Shown in pieces: positions 1 through 9,929 of a stretch of 64,000 nucleotides of DNA (positions are counted from its first letter, which is position 1; the number at the start of each line of letters is the position of its first letter). The notes beneath the pieces were generated by a model. The model saw only the letters and a list, made by a program, of their open reading frames with translations, was not told the DNA's origin and searched no databases. The stretch comes from Candidatus Pedobacter colombiensis (GTDB taxonomy: Bacteria > Bacteroidota > Bacteroidia > Sphingobacteriales > Sphingobacteriaceae): positions 3,162,001-3,226,000 of the forward strand of contig CP119313.1 of assembly GCA_029202485.1 (NCBI GenBank). The letters run 5' to 3'. The translations under genes were made by a program, and so were the position numbers.

Positions 1-2569
1 TTTTATCTAATTCATACTGTCTTTGTACTTCATGTTTCTCCTGTTCAAATACTTGCTTGGCTTTTAAAATCTCCTGTTCCCTTTGGTATTTTCTTTCTAT
101 CTTTTTTATCCCTAAATACCTGATAAATAATACCGATCCGACTATGCTTAAAGCATAAAAGATATAAGCTATAGGACTTAACCAAAAAGGAGGATGTACA
201 ACCACCTTTATAGAACTTCCCTGCTCATTCCATATCCCGTCATTATTGCTTCCTTTTGCTTTGAAGGTATATGTTCCAGGGCTTAAATTGGTATAAGAAG
301 CAACTTTGGCTGAGCCAACATAATTCCATTCTTTATCATATCCTTCCAGTTGATAAGCGTACTTATTTTCTTGTGAACTAGTAAAATTTAAAGCCACATA
401 GCTAATAGAAAAGTTTTGTTTATACGATAAATCTATTTTATCCGCGATTGATATATGCTTTTTTAAAAATGTAGAATCTTCTGAGACAATGATAGATTTA
501 TTATTGACTTTTAGTTCTGTAAAAACAATCGGAGGAATATTATAATTAGTTTTAATATTAGAAGGGCTGAAATAATTAAACCCTTCAATTCCTCCAAAGA
601 AAAGTGTTCCATCAGTAGTTTTTAACCCAGAAGCTCTAACAAAGTTGTTATTTTGTAAACCATTATGGTAAGTATAGTTTTTAATCTTTTTATTTTTAGG
701 TGAAAAACTGCTAATCCCCACATTGGTACTTAACCAAATCAATCCATTATTATCTTCTAAAACTTTATAAACTTCAGGATTACTCAGTCCTTCTTTTTCC
801 GAGTAATTTTCAAAAGAATCCAGCTCTTCATTAAAACGATAAAAACCTTGTCCTACGCTTCCTAACCATAGATTATTCTTTGAATCAACATAAAGGCTCT
901 GTATAGAGTTGGACGTTAAATTCGAGTTGTTTTTATTGTAAATTTTAATCAAATGACTTTCAGGGTTATATTTTGCTACCCCAACACCTTGAGAGGCAAT
1001 CCAAATATTCCCTTTTTTGTCCTCAACTATTGCTCTCACATACCAGTGAAATGCAAACTCCTTATTTTTAAAAAACTGTTTAGAGTTATAAAGATGTTTT
1101 TCATTTTGATCATAGATCTTTACACCACCTCCATTGGTACCAATCCAGATACGGTTTTTGCTATCTTCCAATAAACAAAAAACATCATTATTATCTTCAT
1201 CATTTTGATTCTCTCCTTTTAAAAATTGTTCAATCTTATTTGTTTGAAGATCTTTAATGAGCAATCCATTTAAAAAAGTTCCTATCCAAAGTTTGTTGTT
1301 TTTGGTTTTTAAGAGGCTTAAAATAGTTAATTTATGCTGCGCTGGATTCTGCTGATTGGGAAGTTCCACTGGATAGACCATTTCCTTATTTTTATCAAAT
1401 AAATTCAGGCTTCCATTGTCTGTACCAATAAATACTGTTGAATTATCGTTTTCAGCAAATGAAGTAATGATGGAGCCAGACAAGCTGAGGTCATCTTTAG
1501 AATGAATTTTTCCAATATTGAAAAGGCTTAAGTTCTTATCATAGACATTAATTCCTCCACGATAAGTGCCTAGCCATACCAATCCCTCTTTATCTAAATA
1601 AACGGATCTAATGGACCCGGATGTTAAACTATAGTTATCTCTTAAATTGGGTTTATAATGTTGGAGACTATTGTTATCAACATTATAAACATATAGTCCA
1701 TTTTCTGTACCTACCCACAAAAAATTTTTATCAACCTTTATTGTAAAAATAATTGTTTTACTCAAAAAAAACCGGGTTTGATAATTCTCACCTGATAAGG
1801 AAGGGACTATTTTAATGATCCCCTCAGTTGTACCAATCCAAATATTGCCGGTATAATCTTCATTAATCGTCCTTACAATATATTTTCTATTCGGATTGGC
1901 ACCATTGATTACAATTTTCTTAAATGTATTTCTCTCCCTATCGTATAATAAAAGACCTTCATTACTTCCAATCCACATTCTTTTGTGCTTATCCTCGAAA
2001 AGAGACAATACATTTATTGTAGGATTATTCAATTCGGCACCAAAAAGCGCTTTATTAGAAAACTTTTCCAGCTTATTTGTTTTGGTATCATATACATGTA
2101 GGCGGCCAAAACTTGCTATCCACATTTTCCCCAGATAATCTTCACAGATCGTACGAATAGCACTATTTAACCCTTCTAATTTATTCGGATTATAAAAATA
2201 ATTGTAAAACTTATCTTTATTCTGATCATACCTGGACAATCCCCCTCCAGACGTCCCAATCCATAATACTCCTTTTTTATCCTTATAAATGCATGATATT
2301 TCATTTGATTGTAAACTCTCAATATCATTTTGCTTCGCCCTATATACATAAAAGTTCCGACCATCAAACCTATTTAATCCATCCTCAGTAGCAAACCATA
2401 AATAACCTAAATTATCCTTCACGATATCGTTTACAATATTTGAAGACAATCCATTTTTAACATTCAGTGAAATAAACTTCAGTTTATTCTGCTGTCCGTA
2501 TAAGTTTCCTTTAAAAGAAAACAGTAAGAATATCAAGGAATAAACAAAGCCCCTGATCAACTGCCGCAT
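1..2569 (-). CDS. Hybrid two-component system sensor/regulator (HTCS), N-terminal part, cut by window edge
   Basis: The frame is open from an ATG at 2569 to the left edge (856 codons visible). It begins with a signal peptide (MRQLIRGFVYSLIFLLF) and is followed by about a dozen Reg_prop beta-propeller blades, each with a core like LWIGT or MWIGS and a following GL/GG turn. A Y_Y_Y domain follows at about residues 700-780 (YQLEGYDKEWNYV), then one membrane helix near 795-815 and a charged coiled-coil linker that leaves the window. In HTCS proteins the missing part is a histidine kinase, receiver and AraC-type DNA-binding domain. The propeller senses a PUL-derived oligosaccharide in the periplasm. 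Its position just after the xylan PUL on the same strand suggests it regulates that PUL (inference). The hairpin at 2638-2668 separates it from GH115. Confidence 0.93.
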   Translation of the reverse strand, partial: MRQLIRGFVYSLIFLLFSFKGNLYGQQNKLKFISLNVKNGLSSNIVNDIVKDNLGYLWFATEDGLNRFDGRNFYVYRAKQNDIESLQSNEISCIYKDKKGVLWIGTSGGGLSRYDQNKDKFYNYFYNPNKLEGLNSAIRTICEDYLGKMWIASFGRLHVYDTKTNKLEKFSNKALFGAELNNPTINVLSLFEDKHKRMWIGSNEGLLLYDRERNTFKKIVINGANPNRKYIVRTINEDYTGNIWIGTTEGIIKIVPSLSGENYQTRFFLSKTIIFTIKVDKNFLWVGTENGLYVYNVDNNSLQHYKPNLRDNYSLTSGSIRSVYLDKEGLVWLGTYRGGINVYDKNLSLFNIGKIHSKDDLSLSGSIITSFAENDNSTVFIGTDNGSLNLFDKNKEMVYPVELPNQQNPAQHKLTILSLLKTKNNKLWIGTFLNGLLIKDLQTNKIEQFLKGENQNDEDNNDVFCLLEDSKNRIWIGTNGGGVKIYDQNEKHLYNSKQFFKNKEFAFHWYVRAIVEDKKGNIWIASQGVGVAKYNPESHLIKIYNKNNSNLTSNSIQSLYVDSKNNLWLGSVGQGFYRFNEELDSFENYSEKEGLSNPEVYKVLEDNNGLIWLSTNVGISSFSPKNKKIKNYTYHNGLQNNNFVRASGLKTTDGTLFFGGIEGFNYFSPSNIKTNYNIPPIVFTELKVNNKSIIVSEDSTFLKKHISIADKIDLSYKQNFSISYVALNFTSSQENKYAYQLEGYDKEWNYVGSAKVASYTNLSPGTYTFKAKGSNNDGIWNEQGSSIKVVVHPPFWLSPIAYIFYALSIVGSVLFIRYLGIKKIERKYQREQEILKAKQVFEQEKHEVQRQYELDK

Positions 2570-2637
2570 GAAAATGAAATGCATTACTATTTGGTTTTAC
2601 TTTGGTATTGGAATCAAAAATCCCATATCTTAAATAT

Positions 2638-2668
2638 AAAAAAACTGGCTGTATAATGCAACCAGTTT
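2638..2668 (-). terminator. Rho-independent terminator of the xylan PUL operon
   Basis: On the minus strand a 10-bp stem with one mismatch (AAACTGGTTG pairing with CAGCCAGTTT, loop about 7 nt) is followed by seven T residues. It lies 10 bases past the GH115 stop codon and before the HTCS start, so it ends the PUL transcript. Confidence 0.8.
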
Positions 2669-2677
2669 ATATTTCTC

Positions 2678-5566
2678 TTATTTATTCACAAATGTAGGAG
2701 GTGCGCCCAGGTAACTATTTTTTTCTTGACCGGTGTTTATGATAATTTTTTGAAACACAACACCAGGATCAACCATCCAAATCTTTAATTTTTGGACTCC
2801 GGCTTTACTTACTTTGATTGTACTGTTACAAATTTTAATGTTATTAGCTACAGATTTAGACCACTCCGGGTTGGTATGATCTGCAATGTTAAATTTATCT
2901 CTATGTAGGCTTACAATTTTAGGATCCTCATCATTCACAGAAATAGCAAATTGCAGCCCTTTGTGATTTTTAAAGTCTATAGTTGGGGATACATAAGTAT
3001 CTACTTTAAAATTTCCTGTTGAGGTAACGTATATATCGTATTCTAAATATGGAGATTTTTTGGTCAGGCTTAATCTATCCAGATCAACAGGATAAGTAGA
3101 AATGGCTGAGCCTGTACGGCCATGATCTTTTAAAATTTTCCACTCAATACCTTGCGTATTGAATGCCTTTTGATAATTGGAGGCTTCAATAGACACGTTA
3201 CCGTTATCTTCAACATATCCGTTAAATTTTACCGGAAATGCTGTGAAGCTCTTTTTAACAGTAGCATAAACCGTGATCACCTTTTTATCTGATACAATTG
3301 TTACAGGAACTTTTGTTTCCCCATCCGGAGCTTTTTCCCAATCCACAGCAATTACTATTCTTTCTTCATCCTTTAGTATTCCTGTATTTTTACTTATTTT
3401 AATAAAATCTTGAGCCGTTTTCACCTCATAATTTACTGGCTTTTTTCCTCTATTAAATAGCTCTATATAATATTCTTTAGGGTAAATTGAACTAAAAACA
3501 GGCAAAACAGCTTCTGTTTCCGAATTTGGCCACCATCTCTCAGACCCTTCAATAGCAACTCCCAACTCTCCTGTTTCAGGAAGCGTTATCTTTTGAGTTG
3601 TTGGCATCATGTTCTCTTTCGGATCGTTCCAGGTCGTATAACCTATATGAACCTGATCCATCATGTGATCCCATTTACCATTCGAAAGCTCTTTATTATA
3701 TATTCCGGAGATATCAGCGTCTTTTTTAAATAGTTCTTCTACCTTTTGTGAATAAAAGTTGGTTAATGCTCTCCCCTGATTTGCATATAATCTGTTTTTT
3801 GCTACAGCATAGTACATTTCATATAAATTAGCACTTGCCATAATCGGATGCGATACCAACTGAAAATATGCATCTTTATAATTTGCGGGCAATAAACCAC
3901 TTAACCTATTTGCCGCGATTAACAAATTCTTATAGTCTTCTACAACGGTTTCATACTCCCTGTAGTTGGCCAAACTATATGTTTTTTCATTTAGTAACTC
4001 TGGCTTAACCCTTCCGCTAAACTTTAAATACCTGGCTATAATTTCTCCAATTTCGACGGCATATTTCTCTCCAAATTGCTTTTTAGACCAGCTATTGGTA
4101 TATTCTTGTAAATTACTTTCATTAAATCTTTTGGGGTCCCAAGCCATATCTATAAAAAAGCTAATTGGAAACTCCATCGGTTTAATATCTCCAACATTTA
4201 CGACCCACAATTTATTTACACCATATCGGTATGCTAAATTCATTTGTTCCCAAACTTTAGGAATTGGATTGGTATTTATCCATTTATAGTTTCTTGGTAC
4301 CCCAACATAATCAAAATGGTAATAAATTCCATATCCGCCTTTACGATCTCTTTCATTTAAGGCTGGCAATCTTCTTAAATTTCCCCAGTTATCATCGCAG
4401 AATAATAATGTTACATCATCCGGAACTTTCATTCCACTATCGTAATATTCCTGAACTTCTTTATACAAAGCCCAAACTTGAGGAATCTCAGCAGCCGGCA
4501 TTTTTATATTTTTTTCAAGTATTGATCTTTGGTCTTTTACAATATTCTCTAGTAAACCAATATTATTTTCTTTACTCATGGGCTCATCTCCATCGCCCCT
4601 CATACCTATAGTAAATAGATTATCAAATTTACCTCTTTCTTTAATTGCATCATTCCAAAAACTATGTAGCTGCTCTTTATTGGTCTTATAGTCCCATTCT
4701 TTACCATCATATTTTTTCCATTCAGCCTGTGCTCTTGTCAAGGGTTCATGGTGAGAAGTACCCATAACAATTCCCATTTTATCGGCTAACATTCCATTTT
4801 TTCGATCATCCACATAAAATGCATTGCCCCACATTGCAGGCCATATATAATTTGCTTTTAAACGCAGCAATAACTCAAAAACATTTTGATATAAACCCGA
4901 ATTTAATCCTCCAAATGTTTTTTTAGACCATCTTGTCAATGCAGGTGCTTCATCATTGATAAAAATCCCTCTATACTTTACCTCAGGATACTGGACAAAA
5001 GGCCCCTTCTTGATATACAATTCATTTTTTCTCGATATAGGTACATCAGCCCACCAATACCATGGCGAAACCCCGATTTGTGATGACAATTCATAAATAC
5101 CAAAAATAGTACCTCTCCTATCACTCCCAACAATTACTAAGGCTTTATCTACTCCTTCAAAAGGCTTTTCTACAACTAGCGTTAAAGCGCCTTCCCATTT
5201 CCCTTCTATTGCAGAAATATTAATTTTTTTATTTCTAATTAATTCATCAATTATTGGACTAGTCCCTATAGTTCCTACAATGACTATATTTTTTTCATAT
5301 GTAGATTGATCGAATAATAGTTTAGTTTCAACATTTGTTACTCTTTTAAGGTCCTTTTGTAAATTTTCTAAAGCGATTTTAACGCCTTCATTTTCTTTAG
5401 AACCAGAAAAAACAGGAGCTACTTTTCCTTTTTCAAATAGGGAAAAATCCGAAGCAGCTTTTTTGGTCGACAAATAATCTTGCTCCTCATACCCAACAGC
5501 ATAACTAAACTTCTGGAAAAAACATAAAAGGAACAGCACAAAAAGAATTCTGATTTTTAAATTCAT
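2678..5566 (-). CDS. GH115 xylan alpha-1,2-glucuronidase
   Basis: A 962-residue secreted protein with signal peptide MNLKIRILFVLFLLCFFQKFSYA. The body matches the GH115 family throughout: an N-terminal beta-sandwich with the motif VIVGSDRRGTIFGIYELS, a TIM barrel with MGIVMGTSHHEPL and LLFCDDNWGNLRRLP, a helical bundle and a C-terminal carbohydrate-binding-like domain. GH115 enzymes remove (4-O-methyl-)glucuronic acid from internal and terminal xylose of glucuronoxylan by inversion. The length is usual for Bacteroidota GH115. It is the last gene of the PUL operon, 5 bases after GH10, and is followed by a terminator. Pairing with GH10 and an acetylesterase is the classic glucuronoxylan set. 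Confidence 0.93.
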   Translation of the reverse strand: MNLKIRILFVLFLLCFFQKFSYAVGYEEQDYLSTKKAASDFSLFEKGKVAPVFSGSKENEGVKIALENLQKDLKRVTNVETKLLFDQSTYEKNIVIVGTIGTSPIIDELIRNKKINISAIEGKWEGALTLVVEKPFEGVDKALVIVGSDRRGTIFGIYELSSQIGVSPWYWWADVPISRKNELYIKKGPFVQYPEVKYRGIFINDEAPALTRWSKKTFGGLNSGLYQNVFELLLRLKANYIWPAMWGNAFYVDDRKNGMLADKMGIVMGTSHHEPLTRAQAEWKKYDGKEWDYKTNKEQLHSFWNDAIKERGKFDNLFTIGMRGDGDEPMSKENNIGLLENIVKDQRSILEKNIKMPAAEIPQVWALYKEVQEYYDSGMKVPDDVTLLFCDDNWGNLRRLPALNERDRKGGYGIYYHFDYVGVPRNYKWINTNPIPKVWEQMNLAYRYGVNKLWVVNVGDIKPMEFPISFFIDMAWDPKRFNESNLQEYTNSWSKKQFGEKYAVEIGEIIARYLKFSGRVKPELLNEKTYSLANYREYETVVEDYKNLLIAANRLSGLLPANYKDAYFQLVSHPIMASANLYEMYYAVAKNRLYANQGRALTNFYSQKVEELFKKDADISGIYNKELSNGKWDHMMDQVHIGYTTWNDPKENMMPTTQKITLPETGELGVAIEGSERWWPNSETEAVLPVFSSIYPKEYYIELFNRGKKPVNYEVKTAQDFIKISKNTGILKDEERIVIAVDWEKAPDGETKVPVTIVSDKKVITVYATVKKSFTAFPVKFNGYVEDNGNVSIEASNYQKAFNTQGIEWKILKDHGRTGSAISTYPVDLDRLSLTKKSPYLEYDIYVTSTGNFKVDTYVSPTIDFKNHKGLQFAISVNDEDPKIVSLHRDKFNIADHTNPEWSKSVANNIKICNSTIKVSKAGVQKLKIWMVDPGVVFQKIIINTGQEKNSYLGAPPTFVNK

Positions 5567-5571
5567 ATTAA

Positions 5572-6666
5572 TTAAGGTTTGATTTTATAGTACGATTTTT
5601 TCGGGATCAGATTGGCATCAAATATGGTTGGATAATTTTTTCTTCCTGCTATGGGAAAATCATCCAGCCAACTATATCTATCCGATAAATTCCAAAAAGT
5701 TACACTGGTTATATTTTTTTGATATTCCCTAAATACCTTAAAGAACATCGCATATTTTTCAGCCTGTTTTTCCTCCAATTCAGGAGTTAGCTTGTCATTT
5801 TCGTCAGCTCTTTTTTTCCGCTCATCGGGCTCCCATTTATAAATTGAGACATCCAGCTCTGTAAAATGCAATTGTATACCCAATGAAGAGAATAATTCTA
5901 TTGATTTTCTTAGTTGCGTTTCTGATAGCTCGAAAATTGACCAGTGCGCTTGTAGACCTAATCCGTTAATAGGAATATTTTTTTCTTTTAGTTTCTTTAT
6001 TAATTGATAGATTTTATCTCGTTTGGCAGCGTACTCGGTATTGTAATCATTATAAAACAATAATGCTTTAGGATCAGCCTCATGTGCATATTCAAATGCT
6101 TTTTCGATATAATCTTCTCCAATAATATCTAACCATTTAGACTTTCTGTAAAAATTACTTTTGTCATCATCAATAGCTTCATTAACAACATCCCAGGCAT
6201 ATACTTTTCCCTTATACCTGGTCATAACGGTAAAGATGTAGTCCCTTAACCTGTTCAACAACACTTCGCGTGTAACTTGCTTGCCTTTGTCATCAAGAAA
6301 CATCCAATCGGGTGTCTGCTTATGCCATAATAAGGTATGCCCCCTGACCTTCATTTTATTCTCCCCGGCAAAATTCACAAGAGCATCTGCATTCTTCCAA
6401 TTGTAAACATCTTTTTTTGGCGCTATGGATGACATTTTCATCTCATTTTCAGTAGTTATACTATTAAATTCTTTACGTATTAAATTTACTTCCTTAACAT
6501 CCTTCAACGTATTTGCATTAATAGCAACCCCTATAGGAAAGTAGTTTTTATAGTAATCTTTTAGTCCCTTTTCTTTATCCGAATGAAGGACCTTACAGCT
6601 CGATAAGCACATAAATAATAGGCATAGCAAGAGCAGCGTACTTTTTGACAAGTAATTAAATATCAT
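5572..6666 (-). CDS. GH10 endo-1,4-beta-xylanase, lipoprotein
   Basis: A 364-residue protein. The N-terminus carries a lipobox ending at Cys24 (FMCLSSC), so it is probably a membrane-anchored lipoprotein. The GH10 barrel is complete: HTLLWHKQTPDW near 110-121, acid/base Glu163 in WDVVNEA, nucleophile Glu270 in HFTELDVS, and FWNLSDRYSWL near the C-terminus. It cuts internal beta-1,4 bonds of xylan or shortens oligosaccharides. There is no CBM insertion, so it is a compact single-domain enzyme. It lies 14 bases after the acetylesterase and 5 bases before GH115, consistent with one transcript. Confidence 0.95.
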   Translation of the reverse strand: MIFNYLSKSTLLLLCLLFMCLSSCKVLHSDKEKGLKDYYKNYFPIGVAINANTLKDVKEVNLIRKEFNSITTENEMKMSSIAPKKDVYNWKNADALVNFAGENKMKVRGHTLLWHKQTPDWMFLDDKGKQVTREVLLNRLRDYIFTVMTRYKGKVYAWDVVNEAIDDDKSNFYRKSKWLDIIGEDYIEKAFEYAHEADPKALLFYNDYNTEYAAKRDKIYQLIKKLKEKNIPINGLGLQAHWSIFELSETQLRKSIELFSSLGIQLHFTELDVSIYKWEPDERKKRADENDKLTPELEEKQAEKYAMFFKVFREYQKNITSVTFWNLSDRYSWLDDFPIAGRKNYPTIFDANLIPKKSYYKIKP

Positions 6667-6680
6667 CTCTGAAAAATTAT

Positions 6681-8594
6681 TTAGTTTTTTATTTCAAATG
6701 GCGATGCAGGTAAACCAGTATCATTCCTTAAGTTCGCACTTACCGGATTTCCTGCCCAGGCATACCTTACCATTGTCGGATTTTTAACATCATCACTCCA
6801 AACCAACACTTTATTTGTAGCTATAACTTTAGCTTGAGCCCACTTAAACACGCCATCTTCACCGGCAATAACAAATCCTTTCAATTCATCTTTAAATGTC
6901 AATCCTTTACCCACTTGCTGGAACTGCAACACACATTTGCCATCCTTAACTTCCATCTTTTCAACCAATGGTCCGGAACTAACTATATTCTTCTCATTAT
7001 ATGCTACTTTTTGCGCCAATAAAGCCAAACGGGAACCTACAGTCTTTTTATTAAGTGGATGTATATCGTTCCATTCTCCAACATCAATCGTAACAGCCAT
7101 AGCAGTATTTGGTATTTCCAGTGCATTCCTTTGCATTTCTCTAAAATCCGCCCAGGAATTTTTTTCTGCTGGACTTGTTTGAGCTTTTCCAAAATTCGGA
7201 AGCTGAACATATAAAAATGGTAGATTTTCATTGTTAAAGCTCACTCTCCAGCTTGATATTAAATCTTTGAAAATTGGTGCATAAGCTTTAGCATTTCCAG
7301 CATTGGATTCCCCCTGATACCATACAAATCCTTTTATCGAATATTTTTCAAGTGGTGATATCATTGAATTATATAATCCAACCGGTCCGTTTTGAAAAGT
7401 GGTAGTATTAGGCATTTCCTGCATCTGTGTACCAATCTTCAACTTCCAGTCACCCTTTAAATCAATGATCTTATCCTCTACCTCTAAACTATATTGCTTA
7501 CCTGCAGTGAGCCCACCTTTTCCTTTGCTGTTTACAATCCTGATTGTCAGGATATTTTTCCCTGGCTTTAGTACATTAGCCGGTACTTTATAAATACGTG
7601 GAGGGTACTGATAATAAGTTGTTCCTACAAAAGTCCCATTCACAAAGGCTGAATCACTATCTACGATTGTGCCCAGCCTTAGTATCCCTTCTTTACCGAT
7701 CATTGGAGCATTCACTTCAAATTCCTTTTTCAACCAGAAAACACCATTTTTTGCACCGATATTTGTTTCTGCCCAGAAACCGGGAACTTTAAAGTTAGTC
7801 CAACCGGTAAAATCTGTTTCATTACCTTTCCACCCTCCTTTTATGCCTTCATCATTTTGTTTAGACAGCCTGTTCCATCCCTCTACATTCATTTTATCAA
7901 CGTTCTGAACACTATCAATGTACCCTGGTCTATTCAGTGTTTTAAATGTTTCATAAGGTGCAGGGTATTTTCTGATGATAGCATCACTTACCCAACATTC
8001 TATTCTCGTGCCCCCCTGACTGGATTTTAATAAGCCTATTGGAACTTTATACTTTTCATATAAAGATTGAGCGAAGAAATAAGCCGTTGCAGAAAAATCC
8101 AATACATTTTTCGGAGTTACAGCTTTCCATTCTCCACTTTTCAAATCACTTTGCTTTTTCTGAAAGTCATAAGCTGTGGGTACAAGAAATAACCTGATCT
8201 GATTGTTTTCTACATTTTCAATTTCCTTTTTATAAAGATCCAACACCCGGTTTATTGGCAAATCCATATTAGACTGGCCTGAACATAGCCATACATCTCC
8301 AAATAGGATATCTTTTACAATAATGTTATTGATCTGGATCTGAACGGGACCACCAGCCTTTTGGGCAGGTAATGTTATCTCCCATTCGCCTTGATTATTG
8401 GCAATGGCATTATATTGCTTTCCTTGAAACCGGACATCAATCTTTTCACTTCTATCTGCCCAACCCCAAATTTTTATTGGAGTATCTCTTTGTAGTACCA
8501 TTCCATCACTAACCAGTTTAGGCAATTTTACTTTTGCAAAAAGGAAGGAGTTAAGCAATACTGTAAATATTGCAGTTATAAATATTCTTATCAT
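6681..8594 (-). CDS. Sialate O-acetylesterase-family SGNH esterase (probable acetyl-xylan esterase)
   Basis: A 637-residue secreted protein (signal peptide ending SFLFAK). It has an SGNH/SASA hydrolase fold with catalytic serine in WLCSGQSNMDLP (about 100-111), a second block GFVWYQGESNAGNA near 425-438, and the Asp/His block DIHPLNKKTVG near 515-525. A galactose-binding-like beta-domain (about 260-390) is inserted between the first and second blocks, which is normal for this family. The family label is sialate O-acetylesterase, but members inside xylan PULs usually remove acetyl groups from xylan. That reading fits the GH10/GH115 neighbours and is inferred from context. Confidence 0.88.
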   Translation of the reverse strand: MIRIFITAIFTVLLNSFLFAKVKLPKLVSDGMVLQRDTPIKIWGWADRSEKIDVRFQGKQYNAIANNQGEWEITLPAQKAGGPVQIQINNIIVKDILFGDVWLCSGQSNMDLPINRVLDLYKKEIENVENNQIRLFLVPTAYDFQKKQSDLKSGEWKAVTPKNVLDFSATAYFFAQSLYEKYKVPIGLLKSSQGGTRIECWVSDAIIRKYPAPYETFKTLNRPGYIDSVQNVDKMNVEGWNRLSKQNDEGIKGGWKGNETDFTGWTNFKVPGFWAETNIGAKNGVFWLKKEFEVNAPMIGKEGILRLGTIVDSDSAFVNGTFVGTTYYQYPPRIYKVPANVLKPGKNILTIRIVNSKGKGGLTAGKQYSLEVEDKIIDLKGDWKLKIGTQMQEMPNTTTFQNGPVGLYNSMISPLEKYSIKGFVWYQGESNAGNAKAYAPIFKDLISSWRVSFNNENLPFLYVQLPNFGKAQTSPAEKNSWADFREMQRNALEIPNTAMAVTIDVGEWNDIHPLNKKTVGSRLALLAQKVAYNEKNIVSSGPLVEKMEVKDGKCVLQFQQVGKGLTFKDELKGFVIAGEDGVFKWAQAKVIATNKVLVWSDDVKNPTMVRYAWAGNPVSANLRNDTGLPASPFEIKN

Positions 8595-8637
8595 TGTTTT
8601 TTAATTTTTTCAGCATGAATAGTGCTTAATTAATGAT

Positions 8638-9912
8638 TTATTTGGTACGCACAATACGGACGTTTGCTATGAACATTTGAAAGTTACTAAGTGCTTTTGC
8701 AGTGTGACCATCATTCTCAGGATTATAGTTAGAAAAACCTATCAATGCTTCATAATTATTACTGGTAATTACACCAATGTAATCTGCCAATGATCCTAAA
8801 GCTAAACTTTTAAAATTTCCAAAAGGTACTGTTATGGTTTTCCATCCCCCATTAAAATCAAATGATGCAGTAGTTGCCGATGAATAAATATTGTAGCGAT
8901 AAGCCGCTGTTGTTGCACCTGCATTTTTATTTATACAAAATGAAATATATCCTGAACTCCATGATTGATTCATATATAAATCAAATTGAAATGCCAGATT
9001 TTGTAAAGATGATGATCCTGTAATTCCACTTGATGGATCATTAATTATTTTTTGCAATGCAGCAGAAGGATTATATTTAAAGTAACCTGTCCAAGCGCTG
9101 GAAACCGCCACGTTTTTTGAAACTTCCGGTATTGCCAAAATAACATCTGGATTAATGGATAAGTTCGTGATCGTTGAAATGCTTGAAGGGGTACTATAAA
9201 TCTTAATATTTGCGCTACCATTAACGCTCATCACATCTTCGGTAAACGTTTTTAAGAAAATACCTTTTTGATAAAACATATAAGGAGGAGATAGGAACTC
9301 ATCTCCGTCCGCAACGACTTTCATTGCACCACTAAGGTTTCGGTCAACATTATTAGGAACCCCTACCTTTACTATTTTACTCGTAACAGATTTTATTTCT
9401 GCTTCAATATTTCCTGGAAAATATACTTTCGTAACATTATCTAAATTCCCCCCCGAAACTTCGATTACCTCTCCGGGATAAGGCATTGTATTAGAAACGC
9501 TCGCTACACTAGGTATTTTATTCGGATCCTTAAAAATAAAATCATGGTATATCGCTTCTCCATTCAAGGTTAGTATTCGTACCGTATTTAGCTGCTGCTG
9601 ATCTTGCACTGCAACTCCTGTGGCAATGCCTGGCACTTTGACAAGAATATCATTATCAGTAACATAGTTAGGGTTAAAAGGAATATCAGTTCCATTGAAA
9701 TAAATCTTTTGAAGACCTGTTAATCCCTCTCCGTGTAATCGTATCCAACTGTTAAAATAAGCAGCATGTATCTGTTTACTTTCTACATTAATTTCATTGC
9801 TCCATACACTATTAATTTGTATTGTTTTGCTGTTATCCTTTTTGCAGGAGCTTAATCCTAGACAGGATAAAAAGATAAAAGACATATAGAAGATTGTTGC
9901 GCTTTTTTTCAT
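8638..9912 (-). CDS. Surface glycan-binding lipoprotein with IPT/TIG domains (SusE-position SGBP)
   Basis: A 424-residue lipoprotein with a lipobox ending LGLSSCKK near residue 24. Two IPT/TIG-type immunoglobulin-like domains are visible (about 30-130, WIRLHGEGLTGLQKIYFNG; and about 135-215, PGEVIEVSGGNLDNVTKVYF). A C-terminal beta-sandwich follows (about 220-424), ending in NFQMFIANVRIVRTK. This layout matches the surface glycan-binding proteins of xylan and xyloglucan PULs that follow SusD. It would sit on the cell surface and capture polysaccharide for the SusCD transporter. It starts 17 bases after the SusD stop. Confidence 0.85.
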   Translation of the reverse strand: MKKSATIFYMSFIFLSCLGLSSCKKDNSKTIQINSVWSNEINVESKQIHAAYFNSWIRLHGEGLTGLQKIYFNGTDIPFNPNYVTDNDILVKVPGIATGVAVQDQQQLNTVRILTLNGEAIYHDFIFKDPNKIPSVASVSNTMPYPGEVIEVSGGNLDNVTKVYFPGNIEAEIKSVTSKIVKVGVPNNVDRNLSGAMKVVADGDEFLSPPYMFYQKGIFLKTFTEDVMSVNGSANIKIYSTPSSISTITNLSINPDVILAIPEVSKNVAVSSAWTGYFKYNPSAALQKIINDPSSGITGSSSLQNLAFQFDLYMNQSWSSGYISFCINKNAGATTAAYRYNIYSSATTASFDFNGGWKTITVPFGNFKSLALGSLADYIGVITSNNYEALIGFSNYNPENDGHTAKALSNFQMFIANVRIVRTK

Positions 9913-9929
9913 GATTTTAATTTTCTAAT